Assembly: GCF_011682045.1 (NCBI RefSeq)
Contig: NZ_VVIW01000019.1
Span: 1 to 64,000, forward strand
Length of the DNA stretch: 64,000 bases
Direction of reading: 5' to 3'
DNA from: Massilia aquatica
Lineage (GTDB): Bacteria > Pseudomonadota > Gammaproteobacteria > Burkholderiales > Burkholderiaceae_D
Each line of letters begins with the position of its first letter. Positions within the stretch are counted from its first letter, which is position 1. Positions 56,400-64,000 of this stretch are shown here, one piece after another. The position numbers were made by a program, and so were the translations under genes. The notes under the pieces were generated by a model. That model worked only from the letters and a program-made list of their open reading frames with translations. It was not told the origin of the DNA and did not search any database.

Positions 56400-56719
56400 A
56401 GATCGACAATCACCAGGCTGCCATGGCTGCCCGCCAGCACGGCATGGCCGGTGCCGGCCTCGACCAGGTACATGCTTCCGGCCTCGACCGTTACAGCCGC
56501 CCCCGCCACTTCCAGCAGCATGCGCCCCGAGACGACCAGCAGCGCCTCGTTATAGTCGTGGGTTTCCTCGCCGTAGGCCAGCTCGTCCATCCTGAGCAGT
56601 TTTACGCGGGCTGGGCCGACCTGGCCCAGCACCTGGGATTGCCAGGCAGCCGGCAGTGCGCCGGCAAGGCCGGCCAAATCGAATAAAGGCAACAGCGGCT
56701 CCATTGAAGGTGATTCCAT
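56396..56719 (-). CDS. Cupin-domain protein
   Basis: A 107-residue single cupin barrel: VLGQVGPARVKLLRMDE, YGEETHDYNEALLVVSGRML and EVAGAAVTVEAGSMYLVEAG, then GTGHAVLAG. The metal-binding motif is partly kept (H in ETHDYNEALLV and H in GTGHAV). Small stand-alone cupins bind varied ligands; no reaction is predicted. Either the first ATG or one five codons later (56704) may be the start. Confidence 0.85.
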   Translation of the reverse strand: MESPSMEPLLPLFDLAGLAGALPAAWQSQVLGQVGPARVKLLRMDELAYGEETHDYNEALLVVSGRMLLEVAGAAVTVEAGSMYLVEAGTGHAVLAGSHGSLVIVDL

Positions 56720-56823
56720 GCCCCTTGGGCATGGTCAGCGAAAATGCCAAAAAGGGATGTTGACGTGCTTTCCTGTCTGCACGCATTATAATATCGAATC
56801 TATAACATTTCTGTGGCAGGGCG

Positions 56824-57267
56824 ATGGCGAAGGACATTTATTTTTTCGGCAAGGACGGCCGCTACGCCGCCTTGTCCAACTTCGCCGGCAGCGCATTTTC
56901 CCTTGACGGTCATGCGTGGCGCACGATGGAGCACTATTTCCAGGCGATGAAATTCGAAGGCAGCCCGCAGTTCGAGCGCATTCTCGGGTGCGGTTCGCCC
57001 AAGCAGGCCAAGGACCTCGGCCAGAGCCGCGCCACCCCGATCCGGCGCGACTGGGACGACGTGAAAGAAGACATCATGCTGCGCGGCCTGCGCCAGAAAT
57101 TCCAGGACCCTGCGCTGCGCGCGCTGCTGCTCGGCACCGGCAAGAAGCGCCTCATCGAAGACTCGCCCTACGACAGTTACTGGGGCATCGGCCCGAACGG
57201 CAAAGGCAAGAACCGGCTGGGCGAATTGCTGATGCGGCTGCGCCAGGAACTGTCCACCAGCGCCTGA
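56824..57267 (+). CDS. NADAR-family protein (YbiA-like)
   Basis: A 147-residue protein with the NADAR fold signatures YAALSNFAGSAFSLDGHAWR, TMEHYFQAMKF and GTGKKRLIEDSPYDSYWGIG, close to E. coli YbiA. Family members are N-glycosidases: YbiA acts on early riboflavin-pathway intermediates, and others remove ADP-ribose from guanine. The conserved Glu-His and the WG near the end are present. No DarT-like partner is adjacent, so a YbiA-type metabolic role is more likely (inference). Confidence 0.92.
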   Translation: MAKDIYFFGKDGRYAALSNFAGSAFSLDGHAWRTMEHYFQAMKFEGSPQFERILGCGSPKQAKDLGQSRATPIRRDWDDVKEDIMLRGLRQKFQDPALRALLLGTGKKRLIEDSPYDSYWGIGPNGKGKNRLGELLMRLRQELSTSA

Positions 57268-57426
57268 GAATGCCTCCCGGCATGCGGCGCCGTCTCTGTG
57301 CTGGCACAGGCGGCGCGCTGACACTGGCCAAACAAGGACTGCCTCGCCTCCCGTACGCTGGGTTCAGGTCCAGGACGCCAGCGCGCGTGCCTGCCTGTCC
57401 CTTGAACGTGTATGAGGAGAACCAAA

Positions 57427-57900
57427 ATGGCACTGCAAGCAATGTGGGTCCCTGGCTACGTGGCCCAGGTCGAAATTCCCGGCAACACGCGTCTGCGCCT
57501 GGTCAATGGCATACCCTGGACCGATGTGACCGGCCTGCGGGTCGGCTGGGGCACCACCTTCCGCGGCGCGGCCAACCAGACCAACTGGTTTCACTTCGCC
57601 ATTCCCACCCCGGTGATCACCGACGGCAAGCGGGTGACCCTGGACCGCGTGTTCGTCCTGTACAACGCCAGCCCCGGCGCCCGGGTGGAAGCTGCCCATA
57701 TCTGGGACGGTCCCAACCGGATCCGCAATTATGATGGCTTGAACCTGACCGGCAACCATGGCGCCGGCATCGATGCCGCCAACACCTGGGCCGGTGGCGG
57801 CGGACCGGTATTCTGGGGCATTGGCGTCTCGATCCTGGTGCGCTTCACCAGCGAGGCCAACATCCATTTCACCACCGCCGGCGGCGACTTTACCTCGTAA
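57427..57900 (+). CDS. DUF6623-type protein
   Basis: A 157-residue protein without a signal peptide, rich in Trp, Asn and Gly. Segments such as LQAMWVPGYVAQVEIPG, VGWGTTFRGAANQTNWFHFA, IPTPVITDGKRVTLDRVFVL and VFWGIGVSILVRFTSEA match the DUF6623 pattern as I remember it. Predicted all-beta. Function unknown. GAGGAGAACC precedes the ATG. Confidence 0.75.
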   Translation: MALQAMWVPGYVAQVEIPGNTRLRLVNGIPWTDVTGLRVGWGTTFRGAANQTNWFHFAIPTPVITDGKRVTLDRVFVLYNASPGARVEAAHIWDGPNRIRNYDGLNLTGNHGAGIDAANTWAGGGGPVFWGIGVSILVRFTSEANIHFTTAGGDFTS

Positions 57901-57921
57901 GCGCCCTGGCCGGACCAAGGC

Positions 57922-60195
57922 TCAATAGAAATATTTGGTCGCCTTGGTCCATTTACTCGCCGGATAGTACTTGTGCGCCACCTCGTACGCCTCGCGAGAA
58001 TAGCGCGCGCGCAACTGCTTCGCTTCGGGCACATCCGTGCCGTACGGGCATTCCATGCGCGTGGACGCCACCAGGAAGTGCAGCGCTTTGGGCGCTTCTT
58101 CATCGGCTGGTTTGGTGCGCGCCCATGCCAGCAGGGTAGGCGCGAGAAATTCCGTGCGCAGGGGCAGGCGCAGCAGCGCTTCCTGCTCCTTGGCGGCCGC
58201 CAGCGTTTGCTGCGCGCTTAAAAAGCGTGGGGCCGGCGCGCCGGTGCGCACCACCACCGGCCCATCGCCCCATTCTTGCCTGCAACCCCAGTAGCGCTTT
58301 TTCTCGTCCTTGTCGAACACGGCCGGCTGCAACTCCGGCGTGTTGACCAGGATTAGCGCGCCGGCCAGCTTGCGCTGTTCGCCGCTGGCCGCCTTGCGGT
58401 AGCGCTGGTACAGATGCGCGGTGCTCTTGCGCGGTTTGGCGAGCGCGTCGAGCAGGCTCAATGCGGTCTCTTCATCGCCCGCGATCAGGGCCCGCGCCAG
58501 CATGCTTTCTTCCAGCTGCGTTTTCGAGGCTGGCGGCAACAGCGGATGCTTGCGCAGCACGTTCAGTTCGGCCAGCGACAGGTGGCGCCAGACGGCCACG
58601 TCGAAATCGTCGTCGGTCGCGGTCAGGCTGGCCTGGCCCGGCGCGGCGTCGATCGGTTCGCCATGCTCGATCGGATCGATGCGGCGCGGCGCCGCTTTCA
58701 GGAAGCCGTCGAGCGTGCCGGCCGAGAGCATCTTGAGCGCCAGGAAACGGTTGCTGGTGGCGACCGACATCTGCTTGCCCTGGGTGGCCAGCAGACGGTC
58801 GATATCCTGGTCGGCGCGCTCGCCGTCGCGCTCGGCCAGCGCCAGGCGCGCCAGGTGGTATTGCAGGCTCTGGTACAAAGGATGCGTGGCCGGGACGGCG
58901 GACGCCGCCTTGCGCTCGGCCGCGCTCAGGTCGTTGCGGCGGGCGAGGGTCAGCAGCGGCGCCAGCCAGACCGGATCGGCCTGCTTGAGCCAGCTCTTGC
59001 GCAGGGTATCGAGCGCGGCCACCCGTTGCGCTTCCAGCAGCGGGCTGCGTTCGGAAGCCCATTCTTCCAGCACCGTGTCGGCCTGCATGCTGGCGATCCA
59101 CGCCGTCATCGGTTCCTTCGCGGTCATGGTAATGCTGCGCGGCAGCTTGTCCATCAGCACCAGGTAGTCGCTCAGCATGCGTGCGGTATCGGGGCCGAAC
59201 GGTTCCTTGTCGAGCGCGCGCGCCAGTGCCGCCAGGCGCGCGGCCGGATCGAGCCGCGCTTCCACCAGGGTGGTCATCTGCCGGGCCGGCGCCGACGTGT
59301 GGGCCAGCGCATCGAGTTCCTTCTTCGCTTGCGCCAGGGCCTCGACCCGCTCGCGCGCCGCCGGCCTCTCGTCCAGCGGGAAGTCGAGCGTGGCCTTGCG
59401 GATCAGGGTGCGCGCGGCAAGGTAGGGCGCCAGCGCGTGCCACGGCGACGCCGGTTCGCGCGCGATTTGCTGGAACCCGCTGCGCGCCTGGTCGAAGTTG
59501 CGCGCGTAAAAATGGGCGGCGGCGTTCTGGTAGGCATGGTCGTGGCGCAGCCAGTCGGGCGCGCCGGCCGGCGGCGGCGGCGGCAGCTTGACCACCCGTT
59601 TCGGCACCGGTTTGTCCCAGTCGTGCTGCGGTTCGGCGCAGTTGGCGAACACCGCATCCTGGCCTTGCAGCCACAGCTTGAACCAGGCGTCCGGCTTGCC
59701 GCCCGCTGCCAGCCCGGCGCGCGCGGCCATGGTCAGGCCGGCTTGCTTGAACGCATCCGGATGGCAGTTCAGATACGGGTCGCCGCGCGCGGCGACGCCG
59801 CTCACGTCGATCTCCATCGCGGCCGGCAGCGCCACTTGCGCCGCCAGCGGCGCGCGCGCAGCCAGCCAGCTGGCCGGGCCGGGACTGTCCATGCCGGCCT
59901 GGCTCCACTCGCTGGTCGGGCCCACATGCCAGGTATCGATGTTGAGCGCCGCCACCTGTTGTTTGGTGAGCGGCCGTGCGCGCGCCGCCTGGTAGGCCAG
60001 GTAGTGGTAGAGGCGCCAGTAGCTGCCCGGCACCACGCCCAGGTTACCGGCGGCGAACAGTGCGGCATTGGCGGGCTGGAATTCGGAAGCGAAGCGGCTG
60101 GTCTGGTACATATCGCCACCGCTGGCCGAGGCCGGCGTGGCGCAGGTCCACAACAGGGCGGAAGCGAGCAGGGAACAAGTGCGGGAAAGACGCAT
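57922..60195 (-). CDS. Large exported helical-repeat protein of unknown function
   Basis: A 757-residue exported protein with a signal peptide ending PASASGG. After an N-terminal region (FASEFQPANAALFAAGNLGV; SYWRLYHYLAYQAARARPL) the sequence becomes long alpha-helical TPR-like repeats (AAAHFYARNFDQARSGFQQI; YQSLQYHLARLALAERDGER) and ends YYPASKWTKATKYFY. I recognise no enzyme motif. A DUF3142 gene ends five bases upstream, so the two are co-transcribed and probably work together in the periplasm. Confidence 0.85.
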   Translation of the reverse strand: MRLSRTCSLLASALLWTCATPASASGGDMYQTSRFASEFQPANAALFAAGNLGVVPGSYWRLYHYLAYQAARARPLTKQQVAALNIDTWHVGPTSEWSQAGMDSPGPASWLAARAPLAAQVALPAAMEIDVSGVAARGDPYLNCHPDAFKQAGLTMAARAGLAAGGKPDAWFKLWLQGQDAVFANCAEPQHDWDKPVPKRVVKLPPPPPAGAPDWLRHDHAYQNAAAHFYARNFDQARSGFQQIAREPASPWHALAPYLAARTLIRKATLDFPLDERPAARERVEALAQAKKELDALAHTSAPARQMTTLVEARLDPAARLAALARALDKEPFGPDTARMLSDYLVLMDKLPRSITMTAKEPMTAWIASMQADTVLEEWASERSPLLEAQRVAALDTLRKSWLKQADPVWLAPLLTLARRNDLSAAERKAASAVPATHPLYQSLQYHLARLALAERDGERADQDIDRLLATQGKQMSVATSNRFLALKMLSAGTLDGFLKAAPRRIDPIEHGEPIDAAPGQASLTATDDDFDVAVWRHLSLAELNVLRKHPLLPPASKTQLEESMLARALIAGDEETALSLLDALAKPRKSTAHLYQRYRKAASGEQRKLAGALILVNTPELQPAVFDKDEKKRYWGCRQEWGDGPVVVRTGAPAPRFLSAQQTLAAAKEQEALLRLPLRTEFLAPTLLAWARTKPADEEAPKALHFLVASTRMECPYGTDVPEAKQLRARYSREAYEVAHKYYPASKWTKATKYFY

Positions 60196-60200
60196 GATGA

Positions 60201-61013
60201 CTATCTCGATGGAATGGTTGAACGGGGAGTGCTGCGCAGCGCCTGCCAGCGCGCGGCGCTCCAGGCCTGCGGTGAAAAATAATAGCGGCGGCCTTCGCGC
60301 ACCGCCATCATCGGCTCGTCGCTTGAGAACCCGATGGCTGCGCCGCAGCGCGCGCGGGTAAAGCCGCCCTGGTGCAGCAGGCGCGCGCGCAAGGCGTGCT
60401 GCGCCGGGCCCATGCGAAAGGCCATCGGCACCACTTCGTCGGCGGCGATGTCATGCAGCCAGTAGTCGTCCAGGCACCACGAGGCCAGCGCGGTGACAGA
60501 CAGCGCGATGGACGGATCGAGGCGCGCGCGGATGGCGCCGATGGTGCGCGCGAGAAAAGGCCGCTGCGAGCGCCGCACCTCGAAGTCGAGCTGCACCACC
60601 TTGCGGTTGGCCTGGGCGGCCAGGCGCAGCAATTCGTCGGCCACGCGCCGGCTCTGGGCCTCGCTCAAGGCGGGCGGGCGGCGCCACGACATGTCCACAT
60701 GCAGCACCGGCACGCGCGCCGCGCCCGCCGCCAAGAGCAGCGCGCTGGCGCGCCGGTAGACCCGGGCGTCCTCGCCCTGCAGCAGCACCGAGGACGCCAC
60801 GTAGGCTACGCCGACGTCAAGCGGCAGCCAGCGCAAGTCTTCCGGGCGCTCCCACGCCCACACCAGTTCGGCGGGGAGGGCGGCCAGCGCCGGATGCGTG
60901 GCGCGCAGCGCGCCGGCGCCGCTGTCCATCCGCAGCGTCAGCAGCGCAAGGGAAGTCAACAGAAGCAGGAGGAGGCGGTGCATGAGGTCGTCGCGGGGTG
61001 AGGTGGGCAACAT
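60201..61013 (-). CDS. DUF3142 exported protein
   Basis: A 270-residue exported protein with a hydrophobic N-terminal segment (HRLLLLLLTSLALLTL) and the DUF3142 segments ELVWAWERPEDLRWLPLDVG, VLHVDMSWRRPPALSEAQS and RKVVQLDFEVRRSQRPFLAR, followed by LSVTALASWCLDDYWL. The alternating strand-helix pattern suggests a TIM-barrel glycosidase-like fold with acidic residues (LDFEV), but activity is unproven. ATG 61013 has GGAG upstream; the ATG at 60983 is an alternative. It is first of a two-gene minus operon. Confidence 0.85.
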   Translation of the reverse strand: MLPTSPRDDLMHRLLLLLLTSLALLTLRMDSGAGALRATHPALAALPAELVWAWERPEDLRWLPLDVGVAYVASSVLLQGEDARVYRRASALLLAAGAARVPVLHVDMSWRRPPALSEAQSRRVADELLRLAAQANRKVVQLDFEVRRSQRPFLARTIGAIRARLDPSIALSVTALASWCLDDYWLHDIAADEVVPMAFRMGPAQHALRARLLHQGGFTRARCGAAIGFSSDEPMMAVREGRRYYFSPQAWSAARWQALRSTPRSTIPSR

Positions 61014-61147
61014 CTTACTCCGAGTTATAGAACATCGTGCAAAGCGCCGGACGGCGCGATGCGTGCGTCATCGAACGGAGCCCGGCGCGGCGCGGTGGCA
61101 CGCTGTGGAACACGGGCGCACACCGCGCCACTCTGGAGAACAACACC

Positions 61148-61342
61148 ATGTCAGACAATCCGCTCGAACCGAATCCGCAGGATTACGACCGCATCAACGT
61201 CAACGTCGAGGCCGAACTCGCTTACTGGAGCGCGCAGTTCGGGGTGCCGCGTGCGCGCCTGGCCGACGCCATCGAACAGGTTGGCCCGCGCGTGCCCGAC
61301 CTGCAAAAATACCTCGGCATACCGGTGGTTGGAACCGACTAA
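61148..61342 (+). CDS. DUF3606 protein
   Basis: A 64-residue cytoplasmic protein: DYDRINVNVEAELAYWSAQF then GVPRARLADAIEQVGPRVPD. This is the DUF3606 pattern, a short helical domain common in proteobacteria and of unknown role. CTGGAGAAC precedes the ATG. It is divergent from the DUF3142 operon. Confidence 0.85.
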   Translation: MSDNPLEPNPQDYDRINVNVEAELAYWSAQFGVPRARLADAIEQVGPRVPDLQKYLGIPVVGTD

Positions 61343-61643
61343 AGGCGGACCTGCGCTTGCGGGCGCTTGCCTCAGGCGCGGCGCGCCGCCAGCAGGTCCG
61401 CGCCGGCGCCGGCGAGCAGCACTGCGTCGCCGCGGTTGACGATGCGCTGGCCGTGCGGGCGGGCGAAACAGCGGCGCAGACGCACGCCCATGTACGCATA
61501 GTCGGTAATGTGATTGTCGATTGCGCAGCCCCCATCGGCTGGCCCGCATGCGCCGATACCGAAAAAGTATCACCAAACCGGTATTGGACCGGCGCCGCGT
61601 CCGGCTTTACAGTCGCTCCATCAACCACAACAAGGAGGGCACG
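61343..61643. other. Gap before the carboxymuconolactone-decarboxylase-like gene
   Basis: No supported gene. On the minus strand a stop-free run of about 55 codons between 61378 and about 61548 has protein-like composition (CAIDNHITDYAYMGVRLRRC, ending LLAARRA) but no start codon, so it may be a gene fragment. The 3' part holds a promoter and AAGGAGGGC of the downstream gene. Confidence 0.4.
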
Positions 61644-62021
61644 ATGGACAACGACCGATACGCGCGCGGCTGGGACAAACTGCGGGAAATCGATGGCGAA
61701 CAGGGAGAGAGAGTGATTGCAAGCCTGGCCGGCATCGCGCCCGATTTCGGGCGGCTGCTGATTGAGTTTGGCTTTGGCGACATCTATTCCCGTCCGCGGC
61801 TGGACCTGCGCTCGCGCGAGATTGCGACGATCGCCGCCCTGTGCGCGCTCGGCACGGCGGCACCGCAACTGCGGGTGCACATCCACGGCGCGCTCAATGT
61901 CGGCTGCACGCGCGACGAGGTAGTGGAAGTGATGATGCAGATGGCATTGTACGCCGGCTTTCCCGCCGCGCTCAACGGCCTGTTCGCGGCAAAGGAAGTC
62001 TTCTCCGAGCGCGCCTTGTAG
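61644..62021 (+). CDS. Carboxymuconolactone decarboxylase family protein
   Basis: A 125-residue helical protein of the CMD/AhpD superfamily: LREIDGEQGERVIASLAGIA, DLRSREIATIAALCALGTAA, HIHGALNVGCTRDEVVEVMM and FPAALNGLFAAKEVF. The His and acidic residues of the decarboxylase type are present, and the AhpD CxxC pair is absent, so a peroxidase role is unlikely. The reaction is otherwise unpredictable. AAGGAGGGC is an excellent ribosome binding site. Confidence 0.9.
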   Translation: MDNDRYARGWDKLREIDGEQGERVIASLAGIAPDFGRLLIEFGFGDIYSRPRLDLRSREIATIAALCALGTAAPQLRVHIHGALNVGCTRDEVVEVMMQMALYAGFPAALNGLFAAKEVFSERAL

Positions 62022-62030
62022 TCACCGGCT

Positions 62031-62048
62031 GGTGTCAGACCTGACACC
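62031..62048. terminator. Short inverted repeat between convergent genes
   Basis: GGTGTCAG (62031-62038) and CTGACACC (62041-62048) form an 8-bp dyad around two bases, between the CMD-like gene and the convergent response-regulator gene. With a two-base centre it needs some unpairing to form a hairpin. Confidence 0.4.
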
Positions 62049-62080
62049 GCAGTGGCGGTGGCCGTGGCCCCCTCGGTGGC

Positions 62081-62863
62081 CTACATCTGCTTGAACTGCT
62101 CGGCGTAATTGCGGCTGACGGTGAGCTGTTCGCCGCGCTCCTTGAGCTTGACCACGAGGCGGCCACGGAAGTCGGTGTGGGTGCCGGCCACCGATTTGGC
62201 GGCGACGATCACGCTGCGGTGAATCTGCCAGAAGCGCGCTTCGTCGAGCTGCTCGCGCAGTTTGCTCAGCGGCGTGCGGATCAGGCATTCGCCTTCTTGC
62301 AAAAACACGCTGGTGTATTTGTCGTTGCTCTGGAAGTAAATCACTTCGTCGATGGCGATCAGCCGCGTTTCGTCACCGTGCGCGGCGCGGATCCATTGCA
62401 GGGGCGCCGGCGCCGGCGCGGCCGCAACGGGTGCGGCCAGTTGCTGCAGCAGCGCGCGCAGCGCGTCGGGCACCACCGCCGGCGCCGGCGCGCGCAGTGC
62501 CAGTTTGAGCTTGGCGACGGTCTTGGCCAGACGCTCCACCGTGGTCGGTTTGAGCAGGTAGTCTAGCGCCGCGTGCTCGAAGGCGTCCACCGCGTATTCG
62601 TGATGCGCGGTCACGAACACGATGTGCGGCGCCTTGCCGTCGCTGCCCAGGCGCTGTGCCAGATCGAGGCCGTTCAGGCCCGGCATCTGGATGTCGAGGA
62701 AGACCACGTCGGGAGAGAGCTCGTCGATCAGGCGCAGCGCCTCAATGCCGTTGCCGGCCTTGCCGACGATGCGCAGCTGCGGCCAGGCCGTGGCCAGTTG
62801 CGTTTGCAGGTAGTCGAGCAGGTGCGGTTCGTCGTCCGCAATCAGGGCGCGTGGATGGTCGAT
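62081..62863 (-). CDS. LytTR-family response regulator
   Basis: A receiver domain (ALIADDEPHLLDYLQTQL, phospho-acceptor Asp in VVFLDIQMPGLNGLD, FVTAHHEYAVDAFEHAALDYL) joined by an Ala/Pro linker to a C-terminal LytTR DNA-binding domain (IDEVIYFQSNDKYTSVF, FWQIHRSVIVAAKSV, QLTVSRNYAEQFKQM). It is the partner of the overlapping LytS-type kinase. The start is uncertain: near the expected N-terminus the frame has no ATG, GTG or TTG. The right boundary given (62863, an ATC codon) is only the likely N-terminal neighbourhood; CTG codons occur at 62845 and 62911. Confidence 0.9.
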   Translation of the reverse strand: MDHPRALIADDEPHLLDYLQTQLATAWPQLRIVGKAGNGIEALRLIDELSPDVVFLDIQMPGLNGLDLAQRLGSDGKAPHIVFVTAHHEYAVDAFEHAALDYLLKPTTVERLAKTVAKLKLALRAPAPAVVPDALRALLQQLAAPVAAAPAPAPLQWIRAAHGDETRLIAIDEVIYFQSNDKYTSVFLQEGECLIRTPLSKLREQLDEARFWQIHRSVIVAAKSVAGTHTDFRGRLVVKLKERGEQLTVSRNYAEQFKQM

Positions 62864-64000
62864 GGCAGTGTTTCTTTCAGTGGCAGCAGCAGGCGCACGG
62901 TAATCCCGCAGGGTTCGTTTTCGAGCAATTGTACCCGAGCCGACGCGCCATACACACTGCGCAGGCGCGCGCGCAGGTTGGATAGCCCGACCCCGCCGCC
63001 CGGCTTGGGCGGGGCGTTGCCCAGTCCCGCGCCGGTGTCGCTCACTTCGATGCATAGCTGGTCGTCGCGGCAGGTGGCGCGAATGATGATCCGGCCACCC
63101 TCGACCTTCGGTTCGAGGCCGTGCGCGACGGCGTTTTCGATCACCGGTTGCAGCAGCATGGGCGGCATGGCGATGTCGCGGCAGCCGTCCGCCTCGATGC
63201 TGTACGACAGACGCGGCCCCATGCGCACCGCCAGCACGTCGAGATAGGCGGCCGCCAGGTCGAGTTCCGCACCCAGGGTGGCCTGGTCGGCGCGGCTGGC
63301 GGCCAGGCTGGCGCGCAGGTAGTCGATGAAGCGTTCGAGCATGTGGCGCGCCTGGGCCGGATGCGTCTCGATCATGCCGACCACGTTGGCCAGGGTGTTG
63401 TACAAAAAATGCGGCTCGATCTGCGCTTGCAGGGCGCGCAGGCGCGCTTCGGCCAGCAGCTGGGCGGCGCTGGCAATCTGCTGGCCCTGGCGCGCGGCCA
63501 GCGTTTCGGTGGCGATGCGGCGCTCGCCGCTGACCAGCACGGCGACCATGATCAGCGCCGCGAACAGGGCGAATGGCAGCAGCGGCGCCAGGTCCACGCC
63601 GCCGGTGAGATAGCGCAGCGGGTTGACGCCGTTGAGCAGGCCGTTGCCGATGGCGATGCCGGCGACCACGCACAGGCCCACCGTGGCCACGAAGTACAGC
63701 ACGCGCGGCAGCCCGGTCAGGCGCGACGGCCAGCCGCGCAGCACATGATCGCCGCCGCTCAGCACCGCGTGAATCAGGTAGCCGACCACGTTCGAGGTCA
63801 CCAGCGTCGGCCCGAAAAAGTCGAGGAAGCCGTGCCGCTGGCCTTTGAACAGCGTGTTCGCCGCCGTCAGGAAGACGGCGATCAGGAAGTTCCAGATGCC
63901 TGTATAGAGCACGTCGCGCCACGGCGAACAGGGCCAGCGCCGGAACAGCGGGATTGCATCGAGTGGATGCGACGAGGTGTGCGCGGGACGTTGGATCGTG
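62842..64000 (-). CDS. LytS/YpdA-type sensor histidine kinase (5' end beyond the window)
   Basis: At least 385 residues. About four N-terminal hydrophobic segments (VLYFVATVGLCVVAGIAIGN; LLPFALFAALIMVAVLV) precede a His_kinase domain with phospho-acceptor in LQAQIEPHFLYNTLANVVG and a HATPase domain (QPVIENAVAHGLEPKVEGG; SDTGAGLG; GVGLSNLRARL). A GTG occurs at 63912, but the frame stays open and protein-like to the window edge (QRPAHTSSHPLDAIPLFRR), so the true start lies outside. It overlaps the regulator gene and both should be one operon. Confidence 0.92.
   Translation of the reverse strand, partial: TIQRPAHTSSHPLDAIPLFRRWPCSPWRDVLYTGIWNFLIAVFLTAANTLFKGQRHGFLDFFGPTLVTSNVVGYLIHAVLSGGDHVLRGWPSRLTGLPRVLYFVATVGLCVVAGIAIGNGLLNGVNPLRYLTGGVDLAPLLPFALFAALIMVAVLVSGERRIATETLAARQGQQIASAAQLLAEARLRALQAQIEPHFLYNTLANVVGMIETHPAQARHMLERFIDYLRASLAASRADQATLGAELDLAAAYLDVLAVRMGPRLSYSIEADGCRDIAMPPMLLQPVIENAVAHGLEPKVEGGRIIIRATCRDDQLCIEVSDTGAGLGNAPPKPGGGVGLSNLRARLRSVYGASARVQLLENEPCGITVRLLLPLKETLPSTIHAP

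Noticed and set aside
58414-60282. 622-codon plus-strand frame
   Set aside because: Shadow of the exported 757-residue protein, with the typical Arg/Gln/Gly-rich composition.
61378-61548. Minus-strand stop-free run with protein-like composition
   Set aside because: No start codon, an in-frame stop at its beginning and no recognised motif; at most a gene fragment, so not listed as a gene.

Overview
The window is GC-rich chromosomal DNA that fits a betaproteobacterium of the Oxalobacteraceae (Massilia, Duganella or Janthinobacterium type). This placement is inferred from gene content and order: hemC-hemD-hemX-hemY with ppc divergent, a PEP-CTERM protein next to a post-PEP-CTERM-1-like protein, lolA and rarA downstream of ftsK, and many short secreted DUF proteins. 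No rRNA or complete mobile element is present.

Layout. 0.3-2.3 kb: a NarX-type sensor kinase and a small DUF4124 protein. 2.3-10.4 kb: housekeeping block with ppc (minus), hemC-hemD-hemX-hemY (plus) and ppa. 10.4-12.9 kb: a three-gene secretion/surface operon (PEP-CTERM protein, post-PEP-CTERM-1-like protein, PA-domain metalloprotease). 13.1-22.5 kb: a tightly packed seven-gene operon (TonB-dependent receptor, alpha/beta hydrolase, branched-chain-type ABC binding protein, two ATPases, two permeases) divergent from a LysR regulator. The shared control region carries two copies of TGTGCA-N4-TGCACA. 22.6-28.1 kb: accessory genes including a 953-residue protein of unknown function, an HTH/membrane-protein pair and a 548-residue Ala/Pro-rich protein.

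28.1-43.5 kb: mostly housekeeping (VOC protein, FemAB-like GNAT, nadE, glnB, TRIC channel, Smr, trxB, ftsK, lolA, a TonB-like secreted protein, DUF6463, rarA, DUF3053 lipoprotein, serS). 43.5-45.5 kb: two identical tRNA-Ser(CGA) genes, then an AT-richer islet with a type VI secretion Tai4/Tae4 immunity-effector pair and a frameshifted IS5-family transposase remnant. 45.9-57.9 kb: small, mainly exported proteins (four LprI-like proteins, two paralogous CxxC proteins, DUF4394, DUF4349), plus an RNA ligase, msrA, yggL, a cupin, a NADAR protein and DUF6623. 57.9-64 kb: a 757-residue exported protein with a DUF3142 partner, DUF3606, a carboxymuconolactone-decarboxylase-like protein, and a LytTR regulator with a LytS-type kinase that runs off the right edge.

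The most coherent candidate for an undescribed system is the 13.1-22.5 kb block. An outer-membrane receptor, a cytoplasmic hydrolase and a complete inner-membrane importer lie in one transcription unit, opposite their probable regulator. The substrate is not known. The second is the isolated 953-residue protein. The third is the orphan T6SS effector islet.
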